NCBI GenBank assembly: GCA_025362415.1 | Contig: JANYGM010000423.1 | Coordinates: 1-14,493, forward strand | DNA: 14,493 nucleotides | Direction of reading: 5' to 3' | Source of the DNA: a bacterium | GTDB lineage: Bacteria; Bacteroidota; Bacteroidia; Cytophagales; Thermonemataceae | Shown: one piece after another, positions 5,625 to 13,785 of the stretch | Numbering within the stretch: the first letter of the stretch is position 1 | Layout of the letters: each line of letters starts with the position of its first letter | Translations under genes and position numbers: made by a program | The notes under the pieces: generated by a model | The model's database searches: none | Told to the model about the DNA's origin: nothing | Seen by the model: only the letters and a program-made list of their open reading frames with translations

Positions 5625-7607
5625 ATGAACCAACAAAATTCTATTCACAACAGTAAAATTACAGCTGCATCTCTTTTAGTGGCACTAGGCATTATTTATG
5701 GAGATATTGGCACAAGCCCATTGTATGTACTGAAAGCCATTATTAGTACAAAACCAATTACTGAAACATTGGTATATGGTGGTGTATCTTGTATTTTTTG
5801 GACTTTAATTATCCAAACTTCCATCAAATATATATGGCTCACTCTAAAAGCTGATAATCAGGGTGAAGGTGGCATTTTTTCGTTATATGCTTTGGTAAAA
5901 AGATATGGGAAAGGCTTAACCATTGTAGCTATTTTGGGTGCTACTACACTTTTAGCAGATGGCATTATTACTCCACCTATTTCTGTAGCGAGTGCCGTAG
6001 AGGGTTTGGCAAATGTAAAAGGCTTAGAAGCTATTTTTGCTGCTGGTAGTACCACCACTATTGTAGTAGTAATTATAATTCTTTCTATTTTATTTTTCTT
6101 TCAACGCTTTGGTACAAATCAAGTAGGCAAAGCCTTTGGACCTATTATGGTTGTTTGGTTTCTAATGTTGTCAATATTAGGTATCAATCAAATTATCATT
6201 CACCCAGAAGTTTTCAAAGCACTTAATCCTATATATGCTTATAATTTGCTAACGGAATATCCTAATGGCTTTTGGCTATTAGGTGCAGTATTCTTGTGTA
6301 CTACAGGTGCAGAAGCATTGTATAGCGACCTTGGGCATTGTGGTAGAAAGAATATTAGAATATCTTGGGGCTTTGTAAAAATTGCACTTGTTCTAAATTA
6401 TATGGGGCAATCTGCTTGGGTACTTTCAAGTGCTGGCAATTTACTCAATGGACGTAATCCATTTTACGAAGTAATGCCCGAATGGTTTTTAATAATAGGG
6501 ATTATTATTGCGACACTAGCCACTATTATAGCATCACAAGCACTCATAAGTGGTAGCTATACACTTATTAGCGAGGCAATGAACCTGAATTTTTGGCCAA
6601 GAGTAGCAGTAAGACAGCCTTCTGAAACTAAAGGTCAAATCTATATTCCAAGTGTAAATACCATTCTTTGGATAGGTTGTGTTTTGATGATAGTTTATTT
6701 CAAATCATCAGAACATATGGAAGCCGCTTACGGATTTAGTATTACCGTAACAATGATGATGACCACTATACTGCTAACTGTATATCTTATCTACATCAAA
6801 AAATGGAATAAATTTTTAGTATTTGGCTTATTACTCATTTTTGCTTTAGTAGAAACTTCATTTTTCATTGCTAATGTAGCAAAAATAAAAGAAAGATGGA
6901 TGTTTTTGTTTTTTGAATTATTCATTTTCTTAGTAATGTATGTTTGGTACAATGCTAGAAAAATAAATAACCGTTTCACTAAATTTATAGATTTAGGAAA
7001 ATATAGTGATAGCCTAAAAGAACTAACAGAAGACGACAATATTCCAAAGTTTTCTACACATCTTATTTATCTTACTAAGGCAAATAATAGAAGTCAGATT
7101 GAGGAAAAAATAATAAAATCTATTTTCTCTAAAAAGCCAAAAAGGGCAGATGTCTATTGGTTTTTGCATTTGCATCGTACCGACCAACCTTATGATTTGA
7201 GTTATGATGTATCAGAACTTGTTGATGATAAAGTCATCAAAGTAAGCATCAATATTGGTTTTCGTATTCAACCCAAAACAGAATTGTACTTCAAAAAAAT
7301 TGTACAAGAACTTGTTGCCAATAAAGAACTGAATTTGCATATCCGCCCAGATGGCTCAACCAAATACAACAGTGAGCCTGATTTTAAATTTGTAGTAATA
7401 GAAAAATTCCTTTCTATTGAAAATGAATTTGCTCTGAAAGAGGGTTTGTTATTACGTAGTTATTTCTTCCTAAAACAACTTGGACAAAGTGATGAAGCAG
7501 CTTTTGGTTTGGAAAAAAGTGATGTCATCACAGAAGAAGTACCACTCATTTATCAACCTATCAATAATATTCAACTAAATAGAGAACTAAGTAATTGTGA
7601 ATTTTAA
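5625..7607 (+). CDS. kup: Kup-family low-affinity potassium transporter
   Basis: Integral inner-membrane K+ uptake protein, thought to be K+/H+ symport in this family. The 660 residues are slightly longer than E. coli Kup (622). The family signature GDIGTSPLY is at 26-34 in the first span. Further hallmarks are LADGIITPPISVASAVEGL (110-128) and TTGAEALYSDLGHCGRKNI (226-244). About 12 membrane spans fill residues 14-442. A hydrophilic cytoplasmic C-terminal domain (about 450-660) follows, as in the family. The ATG is one base after a perfect dyad and 98 bp after the KdpDE-like pair, all on the same strand. That suggests control by this two-component system, which is inference. The stop codon overlaps a 44-bp direct repeat. 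No G+C-rich terminator follows; an A+T-only stem (AATTTGA/TCAAATT, 7627-7643) before a T-run at 7648-7654 is a weak candidate. Confidence 0.95.
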   Translation: MNQQNSIHNSKITAASLLVALGIIYGDIGTSPLYVLKAIISTKPITETLVYGGVSCIFWTLIIQTSIKYIWLTLKADNQGEGGIFSLYALVKRYGKGLTIVAILGATTLLADGIITPPISVASAVEGLANVKGLEAIFAAGSTTTIVVVIIILSILFFFQRFGTNQVGKAFGPIMVVWFLMLSILGINQIIIHPEVFKALNPIYAYNLLTEYPNGFWLLGAVFLCTTGAEALYSDLGHCGRKNIRISWGFVKIALVLNYMGQSAWVLSSAGNLLNGRNPFYEVMPEWFLIIGIIIATLATIIASQALISGSYTLISEAMNLNFWPRVAVRQPSETKGQIYIPSVNTILWIGCVLMIVYFKSSEHMEAAYGFSITVTMMMTTILLTVYLIYIKKWNKFLVFGLLLIFALVETSFFIANVAKIKERWMFLFFELFIFLVMYVWYNARKINNRFTKFIDLGKYSDSLKELTEDDNIPKFSTHLIYLTKANNRSQIEEKIIKSIFSKKPKRADVYWFLHLHRTDQPYDLSYDVSELVDDKVIKVSINIGFRIQPKTELYFKKIVQELVANKELNLHIRPDGSTKYNSEPDFKFVVIEKFLSIENEFALKEGLLLRSYFFLKQLGQSDEAAFGLEKSDVITEEVPLIYQPINNIQLNRELSNCEF

Positions 7608-7649
7608 ATTGTGAATGAATGCAAAAATTTGATAATCAAATTATTCCTT
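7606..7649. repeat. 44-bp direct repeat, copy 1
   Basis: Begins in the kup stop codon with AAATTGTGAATGAATGCAA and ends with CAAATTATTCCTT. It matches 7804-7847 at 41 of 44 positions. It contains an internal AATTTGA/TCAAATT palindrome. The two copies bracket the palindromic element at 7650-7803. Confidence 0.85.
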
Positions 7650-7803
7650 TTTTTGTGTTGTCGGGTGTTTCCACCCGACAACAAATATAGCTTTTAAATA
7701 CCAGTTTTTGGAGAAAATAAAACGTAAAAATCATTATTTTCTCCAAAATGAAAAATCTAAAAGCGCCTGTGTCGTCAGGTGGAAACACCTGACGACACAG
7801 GGG
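7650..7803. repeat. Palindromic element with two opposed hairpins (MITE/REP-like)
   Basis: The whole 154 bp is a nested imperfect palindrome. The left hairpin has a 12-bp stem (7656-7667 with 7672-7683) and loop TTTC. The right hairpin has a perfect 16-bp stem (7766-7781 with 7786-7801) and loop GAAA. The right one is an inverted version of the left: both share the core GGTGGAAACACC, and outside it the base pairs differ on both sides together. Between them, GCTTTTA (7690-7696) pairs with TAAAAGC (7758-7764), and a perfect 15-bp arm at 7706-7720 pairs with 7734-7748. There is no open reading frame for a transposase. The stems are far more G+C-rich than the surroundings. The lack of a T-tract after either hairpin argues against simple terminators. 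Confidence 0.8.
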
Positions 7804-7847
7804 AAATTGTGAATGAATGCAATAATTTGAGTATCAAATTATTCCTT
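7804..7847. repeat. 44-bp direct repeat, copy 2
   Basis: Second copy of the sequence at 7606-7649, differing at three positions, two of them in the loop of its internal palindrome (GTA in place of TAA). It directly follows the palindromic element. It is too long for an ordinary target-site duplication, so it may be part of a composite repeat or a trace of recombination. Confidence 0.85.
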
Positions 7848-7856
7848 AGTTCTTAG

Positions 7857-8020
7857 TTAGATAACGACGACATTGTTAGTTTGTATTACAGTCCAGCGGA
7901 CTGATATATTTATAGAATAGGTCAAAGAATGTATTTCACTCCAGCGGAGTGGCACTAGCAAGTGCTAGTTTTATAAATATTGCGCTGGAACTAATACAAA
8001 ATATCAATGCCGTTATCTAA
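7857..8020. repeat. Palindromic element with TTAGATAACG ends
   Basis: A 164-bp element. Its terminal 10 bases, TTAGATAACG (7857-7866) and CGTTATCTAA (8011-8020), are perfect inverted repeats. Matching continues inward for about 40 bp with small gaps: CATTG, then TTTGTATTA, then TCCAGCG. Inside are hairpins CAGTCC-AGC-GGACTG (7889-7903), CACTCC-AGC-GGAGTG (7937-7951) and GCACT-AGCA-AGTGC (7952-7965). The first two share the CCAGCGG core with compensated stem changes. No coding capacity and no obvious target duplication. Its ends match those of the element at 13536-13686. Together with the preceding repeats it fills almost all of the 447-bp gap between kup and the porin. Confidence 0.8.
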
Positions 8021-8054
8021 GTTACATCAACACATAAACATAATAAACAAACAA

Positions 8055-9521
8055 ATGAAAAAAGTAATAATAGTTTTTATGATGGTATTTAGCACAATGG
8101 CAAGTGCGCAAATACTCAATGAACAAGATAAACAAGCAATTATCAATCAAATCAAAAAAGAGCTTTTGGATAGCTTGAAAATGGAACAAGAGGAAACAGA
8201 TTCATTGTACCAAAAAAACAAAGCTAAACAAAAGGGAGAGCCTTTTGAAAATATTGATATGACGTGGCAAAATGGAAGCGACAGAAGAACAGAAAATATT
8301 TGGAAAAAATTTAAGTATTTTACACCAAGTATTTTGTTAGATGTAAATTATAATTACGGCTTCAATAACCCAATTGATAATACCGTAGTTGGTTCTACTG
8401 CCCTTGCAAGACACAATGAAATACAACTTGCTGCCTTGCATTTTGGAGGTGATTTTACCTACAAAAATGCACGAGCGAGAGTTATGACCCAATTTGGCAC
8501 AAGAAGTATTGTAGTACCTCGCAATGATTTAAGTCCATACAGAGGACAATATGAGTTAGCAAATGTGTACCGTTATTTGAGTGAGGCTTATGCAGGTTAT
8601 CATATCAACAAATGGTATGGAATAAATATTGATGCTGGAATGTTTATGTCGTATATTGGACTAAATTCTTACTATCAAGCAGAAAATTGGGAATATCAAG
8701 CTTCTTTTACTTCTGATAATACGCCTTGGTTTTTTAATGGTATTCGTATTCAAATTCACCCTACCAAAAATCTAAAAATAGAACCTTGGATAATCAACGG
8801 TTGGCAAAGTTATGGCAAATTTAATAGTATGCCAGGAATTGGTGGCAATATTACTTGGATGCCAAATAGTAATATCAAATTGCTTACCAACAATTACTAT
8901 GGTACAGACGCTGCAGGAATAAAAGAAAGAGTTCGTTTTCATAGTGATAATAGTCTTTTGGTGCGTTATTACAACAAACCAAAAGCAAGAGGTATTACTA
9001 AAATGGCGTTTTCTTTGACTGGTGATATTGGTTTTGAGCGAGGTGGTGGTGTAAATGGCTTTAAAGATGGAGATAGCACAAAAGGTGCTGCACAGTATTT
9101 TGTGAGTGCAATGCTTTATAATAGGATTTGGTTTGCCAAAAACAAATTTGCTATTACGGTGGGCGGTGGCTATATGACCAATCCTGGTAGATATTTGGTA
9201 TTGTATCCCACAGGACAGGCAAGCCCACTTCCAAACCCTAATAATCCAACAACAACAGAGGGAGCTTTTCCCTTTTCTGCCAATCCTGGTGATAAATTTG
9301 AAGGTTGGGATTTCTCTACTAATATTGATTATATGCCTAATCAAAGCATTACATTTAGATTAGAATATGTAAACAGAAATTCAAGTGTGCCTTATTTTGC
9401 AGGTCGTGGTGGTGTTACTTCACAAACAGGTTTTAGTACATCAGTATTAGACCCTAGTTGGCGACCAGATTTAGTAAAAAAAGAACAAAGAATTATTTTC
9501 GTAATGCTTTTCAGACTCTAA
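8055..9521 (+). CDS. Outer-membrane beta-barrel porin, BBP2/OmpL-like
   Basis: A 488-residue exported protein. The ATG at 8055 is preferred over an in-frame ATG at 8007, because 8007 lies inside the palindromic element and a clean signal peptide starts at 8055 (MKKVIIVFMMVFSTMASA before Q19). After a short charged helical segment (to about residue 70), the rest alternates aromatic and polar residues in amphipathic beta-strands typical of a barrel: SILLDVNYNYGFNN, KWYGINIDAGMFMSYIG, LKIEPWIINGWQSYG. The last strand is QRIIFVMLFRL at the C-terminus. It most resembles the putative beta-barrel porin-2 family, members of which occur in some Bacteroidota kdp loci. Next to kdpDE-like genes and kup, a channel for K+ or small solutes is plausible; specificity cannot be read. 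No promoter was identified. Confidence 0.8.
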   Translation: MKKVIIVFMMVFSTMASAQILNEQDKQAIINQIKKELLDSLKMEQEETDSLYQKNKAKQKGEPFENIDMTWQNGSDRRTENIWKKFKYFTPSILLDVNYNYGFNNPIDNTVVGSTALARHNEIQLAALHFGGDFTYKNARARVMTQFGTRSIVVPRNDLSPYRGQYELANVYRYLSEAYAGYHINKWYGINIDAGMFMSYIGLNSYYQAENWEYQASFTSDNTPWFFNGIRIQIHPTKNLKIEPWIINGWQSYGKFNSMPGIGGNITWMPNSNIKLLTNNYYGTDAAGIKERVRFHSDNSLLVRYYNKPKARGITKMAFSLTGDIGFERGGGVNGFKDGDSTKGAAQYFVSAMLYNRIWFAKNKFAITVGGGYMTNPGRYLVLYPTGQASPLPNPNNPTTTEGAFPFSANPGDKFEGWDFSTNIDYMPNQSITFRLEYVNRNSSVPYFAGRGGVTSQTGFSTSVLDPSWRPDLVKKEQRIIFVMLFRL

Positions 9522-9569
9522 GATTTACCTTAATAGGGCTTAATTTAATTATCAATTATGTGATTTTTA

Positions 9570-9600
9570 AGGAAGACTTCGTTTAAAACGAAGTCTTCCT
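9570..9600. terminator. Terminator between convergent porin and NtrY-like kinase genes
   Basis: Arms AGGAAGACTTCGTTT (9570-9584) and AAACGAAGTCTTCCT (9586-9600) are perfect inverted repeats; the innermost A/T pairs must open to form the loop. The plus strand continues ATTTTATT and the minus strand TTAAAAATC, so it is a better terminator for the porin than for the kinase but could serve both. Confidence 0.75.
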
Positions 9601-9696
9601 ATTTTATTAATTCAAGAACCAAATATAAACCATTTTTTTGGAATGGAACTTTTACAGTAACGGAAAACTTGATTATTTCAAACCAATTCCAGAAAT

Positions 9697-12600
9697 TTAG
9701 ATACTACTAAGTGGCAATTCTACAAAAAAACTTGTACCTTTTCCTACGACTGTTTCAAACCAAATTTGCCCTCCTGCGTGTTCTATTCCACGTTTTGCGA
9801 GTGCCAAACCAATCCCAGAACCCGTAGTTTTGGTGCTAAAATTAGGCATAAAAACTTTATTTTGTATCTCTTCATCTATACCACTACCGTTGTCTTGTAT
9901 TTGCACACGAGCAAAACCTTTTTCCGTAATTTTAAGATATACTATTATTTGTGGTTGTTTGTCGCCTTGAATAGCTTGTATTGCATTGATAATAAGGTTG
10001 TTAAATATTTGTCCTGTAAGTTGCTCATCACCTCGCACCATACAAATACTATCTTTTTGATTTTCTAAAATATGGCTTGAAATGCTTATTTGGTTATTTT
10101 CTTTGTGTAAATCAATGATTTTATGAAGGTTTTTAGCAATATCAAAATTCTCACTTTTTGGAATAGGCATTTTTGCAAAAGACGCAAAAGAAGAAGCAAT
10201 ATCACTAAGCGTGTCTATTTGTGTCAAAATAGTAGCAAATGGCTTTTCTATAAGGTTTTTGAGGTCAGAATCTTGTCTATTTATCTTCATTTGCAGGTGT
10301 TGCAAAGTGAGTTTCATAGGCGTAAGTGGGTTTTTTATCTCGTGTGCTACTTGTTTAGCCATTTCACGCCAAGCAGACTCTTTTTCGCTACGACTAAGTG
10401 CCTCCTTACTATCTTCCAAATTCACTAGCATACGGTTATACTCGCCTACAAGCAAACCAATTTCATCATCAGAAGCCCATACAAGCGGTTCATTATATTT
10501 ATTTAAACTTGTTTTTCTGATTTTTTGAGTAATAAGTTGCAACGGAACAGTAAGCAGACGAGAGGCAAAGTAAGAAAAAATTAAAAATATAATAAAAATA
10601 CCTGTAAAAATATTGATAATTGTTGCCAAAATATTGATAATTTTCTTATCTCTTTCCTCTTCAGAATCAAAAAAAGGGACACTCAAAATGCCTAAAAGGG
10701 CATTATTATCAAAAGAACGCACTGCCACATAAACGGTTTTATAATTTAATAATCCAATAGACTCTGAAAGTAGCAAACTTTTTTCTTTTTGCTCAATAAA
10801 AGAGGCATAAACAAGAGGATTGAGCATTTTTGAGAGAATATTATTATCATAAATAGCTGGTTGTGAAGAAGCTATGAGATGCCCTTGTATATCAAAAAGG
10901 TTAAGGTCTGCTTGTGCATACGCAGAGAGGTTATTTAGCTCTGTGGATAGTTGTTCTTTGCTGATAAGTTGTTGATTTTGAAAGCGTTGTAAGTCTGCAT
11001 TGATACTATTAGATACGCTTTCTGCTTTATTGATAAAATTATTACTCAAATCTTGTTCGTAAGAAGCACTAAATAAACTTAAAGTAATGATACTCACTAC
11101 AATAAGTGGCAAAAAAAATGCAATATTAAGATAAATCTGAATTCTTGTAGAAAAATTGACACTCATTTTTGAATACCTATTGCGCATAGCATACAAAAGC
11201 ACCAAAATAAAAACAATAAGTGCTAAAATTAAAAATAATAAAGAAAAATTAGCAAAAATATTTTTTAATGTATATCTGTCAGACGAAATAACAACTTGCT
11301 TTATTTGCTGACTATTTGGTTGATTATCTTGTTTAACTTCTTGATTATCAATACTTTGATTGTAAGTATTTTGATTATCAGATTTCATAGCAAAATGCTT
11401 ATGATTAGCAACAGTTAAACCTTCTTGATATAAAGAAGACAAATTAAACCACGTAGGACTAAAATCTTTTTCATAGTTATAATTTCCACGAGAATAAGAA
11501 ATGCGGTTATTTACATATATGGCATAATCATACTTATAAAACTCCTCTCCTTGCCTGTATTGCTGCTTTATGAGAAGTTCTGGGGTAAGATTATTGGGTG
11601 AATGTTTTGCTTGTTTGAGGTCAATAATTATGTAGCCAAGCAGATTTGTATCTTGTTTTATTTCTATAAAATTGAGATATTCTTTGAGAATATTGTCGCC
11701 AATTTGGGCTTCTATGGCGTTATTTTCACTCACAAAGTAGGTATTTTCTTTGTCTGTTTTGAATTTTGCTTTGTTATATTTCTTAGAAAAATCCAAAAAA
11801 GTTGGTAAAGCTGGATTGTCCACCGACTTTCCTGCCACATCAAAAATATGAATTTGCGTTTGATATTTTTCAAGAGTATTACTCAAAAAACGCCTAACTC
11901 GTTGTCTTACAAGTTGTTTGGGTTGAAAAGGACTAAGAAAAATCTGTTTGATATTTTCATCTTTATTGATGTCATTGTGCGCCTCCTCCAAAATAAATTC
12001 TGTATAAGGGTCTTTCTCTTCTAAGAGGGTTTCAGCGTACTTTTTCTTTTCAATATCAATTCTATTTTCACCAAAAACATAGATGGCATACGTTCCCACG
12101 CTTGCGCACACGAAAGATGCCAAAAACAGGTAAATTGAAGTCAAATAACGAAAACGGTACAAATATTTTGGTAAAAGCAAATACAACGCCACCAGAAAAT
12201 AAATAGCTCCAATAATGACCACAAAAATATAGTAAATCCCTGCCCAATGGCTCAAAAGCACATAAATAAGTGTCCCACCAAGCCACGAAGGAATTACTTG
12301 AAAAATATTTTTTTTGTTTATTCTAATAAAAATTCTTACAACAATATTCGTAACAATAAAGAAAATAATACTACTCATTGCAAAAATCAGCAGAAAAACC
12401 ACTTTAAAATAAGATAAATCAATGTTTTGAGAAATATCCAGCACAATTTGAGAATGAAGATAAACAGTACTCATTACATAAAAAACGCCATACAATGACA
12501 AATATGTAACCGACACAAGCACCAAAGAAATGCTATAACGTAACAAATAAGGCAGTTTTTTGACAATATACAGGTAGGTACGAGAATTATGATAATTTTT

Positions 12601-13509
12601 GAGTATATTAAACATCAACATCACCACACAAAAAGTATTTAAGAAAAAATCACCCAGATTTGGTGCAAAATAAGAAGAGGCATAGTATTTTGGATTAAAA
12701 AGTTCCCATTCTATTACATCAAAAGGGAGCATCATTTCAAGCATAGGAATACGTATGGCAAGCAGGTACAAAATCAGTAAAAGCACTCCATAACGGTAAT
12801 GTCCACTACTTTTGAGTTTCCAATACCAATAATTTACTTGAAAACCTAAAGTGATAGCCCCCAAAATGCCAAATAAAACAGCAATTTGTAGCAAAGTCTT
12901 ACTTGGTGCTTGTATTTTTTGTGCTGATTGAACCGCAAACAAAAAACTAGCATCAGTAGCGGCAATATTAAATTTTTTATTTTGATTAGGGCTATAAGAA
13001 ATGCGTATTTCCGTATTGGGAATGATATTTGGATTATAGCTGGATTTGAGATAGGCATTTTCTATGTCAAATTTTTGATAAACAGGAACAAAAATAAATA
13101 TTTCTATTTCACTATTGCCACCAGTCATCATTCCGTCTTGGAAAATAATAAAATCTCCTTGTAATAGTGTAAAAAACTGGTTTTTGTACTTTCCTGCAAT
13201 ATCTTTATAGTCAGGTACAAAACGGTGGTCTGACCAAAAAATCATTTTTTTATTCTTAAAAATATAAAAATGGTACTTTTGTTTTTTACTCAAATCTACA
13301 AGTAAACTATAATTATTTTCCTGAAAAATTTTCTTAATTTGTATAGCTTCTTGTGCGACTATTTCTAGTTCTTTTTGCACATTTTGCTGAATGATTTGTA
13401 CATAACCATCTTCATTACCTTTTTGGGTTACTTCATACCAAAAATACCGCAAACCAAGCGCAATAATGAAGAAAAACAGCGTAAAAAAAAGGTATTTTTT
13501 GTGTTGCAT
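9697..13509 (-). CDS. Giant multi-span NtrY-like sensor histidine kinase
   Basis: A 1270-residue membrane kinase. The ATG at 13509 is preferred over an in-frame TTG at 13524, because TTG starts are rare and MQHKKYLFF gives a proper positively charged start before span 1. Span 1 is about 7-24. An extracytoplasmic domain (about 30-200) follows. Next is a block of roughly eight spans (about 206-480), a second extracytoplasmic domain (about 480-750), two spans (755-775, 792-815), a third sensor-like loop (about 816-955) and a last span (963-983). The cytoplasmic end has HAMP (about 984-1035), H-box AKQVAHEIKNPLTPMKL (H1056), N-box (NNLIINAIQAI, about 1170-1180), DNGSG (1206-1210) and GSGIGLALA (1230-1238). 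The H-box and ATPase resemble NtrY-type kinases. No response regulator is adjacent, so it is an orphan here; its ligand is unknown. A polar Q/N-rich stretch precedes span 10 (about 709-738). Confidence 0.9.
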   Translation of the reverse strand: MQHKKYLFFTLFFFIIALGLRYFWYEVTQKGNEDGYVQIIQQNVQKELEIVAQEAIQIKKIFQENNYSLLVDLSKKQKYHFYIFKNKKMIFWSDHRFVPDYKDIAGKYKNQFFTLLQGDFIIFQDGMMTGGNSEIEIFIFVPVYQKFDIENAYLKSSYNPNIIPNTEIRISYSPNQNKKFNIAATDASFLFAVQSAQKIQAPSKTLLQIAVLFGILGAITLGFQVNYWYWKLKSSGHYRYGVLLLILYLLAIRIPMLEMMLPFDVIEWELFNPKYYASSYFAPNLGDFFLNTFCVVMLMFNILKNYHNSRTYLYIVKKLPYLLRYSISLVLVSVTYLSLYGVFYVMSTVYLHSQIVLDISQNIDLSYFKVVFLLIFAMSSIIFFIVTNIVVRIFIRINKKNIFQVIPSWLGGTLIYVLLSHWAGIYYIFVVIIGAIYFLVALYLLLPKYLYRFRYLTSIYLFLASFVCASVGTYAIYVFGENRIDIEKKKYAETLLEEKDPYTEFILEEAHNDINKDENIKQIFLSPFQPKQLVRQRVRRFLSNTLEKYQTQIHIFDVAGKSVDNPALPTFLDFSKKYNKAKFKTDKENTYFVSENNAIEAQIGDNILKEYLNFIEIKQDTNLLGYIIIDLKQAKHSPNNLTPELLIKQQYRQGEEFYKYDYAIYVNNRISYSRGNYNYEKDFSPTWFNLSSLYQEGLTVANHKHFAMKSDNQNTYNQSIDNQEVKQDNQPNSQQIKQVVISSDRYTLKNIFANFSLLFLILALIVFILVLLYAMRNRYSKMSVNFSTRIQIYLNIAFFLPLIVVSIITLSLFSASYEQDLSNNFINKAESVSNSINADLQRFQNQQLISKEQLSTELNNLSAYAQADLNLFDIQGHLIASSQPAIYDNNILSKMLNPLVYASFIEQKEKSLLLSESIGLLNYKTVYVAVRSFDNNALLGILSVPFFDSEEERDKKIINILATIINIFTGIFIIFLIFSYFASRLLTVPLQLITQKIRKTSLNKYNEPLVWASDDEIGLLVGEYNRMLVNLEDSKEALSRSEKESAWREMAKQVAHEIKNPLTPMKLTLQHLQMKINRQDSDLKNLIEKPFATILTQIDTLSDIASSFASFAKMPIPKSENFDIAKNLHKIIDLHKENNQISISSHILENQKDSICMVRGDEQLTGQIFNNLIINAIQAIQGDKQPQIIVYLKITEKGFARVQIQDNGSGIDEEIQNKVFMPNFSTKTTGSGIGLALAKRGIEHAGGQIWFETVVGKGTSFFVELPLSSI

Positions 13510-13535
13510 AGGGAAGAAGTACAAAATAAGGGTAG

Positions 13536-13686
13536 TTAGACAACGACATTACAAATTAGTAGGCTTTATTTTGAGACACAGGGTATAAAACCCTGCGCTA
13601 CTGATTTTAAAACATATTTTTAGCCAAAAATCAGTAACGTGGGGTTTTATACCCCACGAATACAAATGTATAATGTCGCTATCAAA
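13536..13686. repeat. Palindromic element with paired GGGTATAAAACCC hairpins
   Basis: A 151-bp element. The left end TTAGACAACGACATTA (13536-13551) and the reverse complement of the right end, TTTGATAGCGACATTA (13671-13686), match each other and the ends of the element at 7857-8020. Hairpin 1 is CAGGGT-ATAAA-ACCCTG (13579-13595). Hairpin 2 (13638-13658) has an 8-bp stem and loop TTTAT. Read on the minus strand it has the same GGGTATAAAACCC core with different, still paired, outer bases. Inner arms TACTGATTTT (13599-13608) and AAAATCAGTA (13627-13636) pair perfectly. It lies just upstream of the large kinase gene. No coding capacity. Confidence 0.8.
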
Positions 13687-13758
13687 GTGTTAAAGATGTA
13701 ATGCTTTTTACATTAGGCTTTGCAGCCTGACCACTATTCAGCATTACTTGTTTAACAC
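13687..13758. repeat. 72-bp palindromic element abutting the previous one
   Basis: Ends GTGTTAAAGATGTAATGCT (13687-13705) and, on the minus strand, GTGTTAAACAAGTAATGCT (13758-13740) match at 17 of 19 positions. The centre is a hairpin AGGCT-TTGC-AGCCT (13715-13728). It starts at the base after the preceding element ends. It lies just after the stop of the minus-strand DUF4476 gene (13786), so it could also shape that transcript's 3' end. Confidence 0.7.
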
Positions 13759-13785
13759 CAAATTTTAACTACCTAGACAGTTCCT

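Noticed and set aside
7656..7801. Strong hairpins as ordinary kup terminators
   Set aside because: Neither is followed by a T-tract on either strand, and their inverted pairing with compensated changes fits a repeat element better.
7650..8020. Insertion sequence carrying a transposase
   Set aside because: No open frame of useful length lies within the elements, so only a non-autonomous element is supportable.
8772..9344. Open frame antisense to the porin gene
   Set aside because: No domain or plausible start context; the plus-strand barrel protein explains the region.
8007..9521. Porin start at 8007
   Set aside because: It places 16 residues, partly encoded by a palindromic repeat end, ahead of a complete signal peptide that starts at 8055.
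9697..13524. TTG start at 13524 for the large kinase
   Set aside because: An ATG five codons downstream gives a normal positively charged start before the first membrane span.
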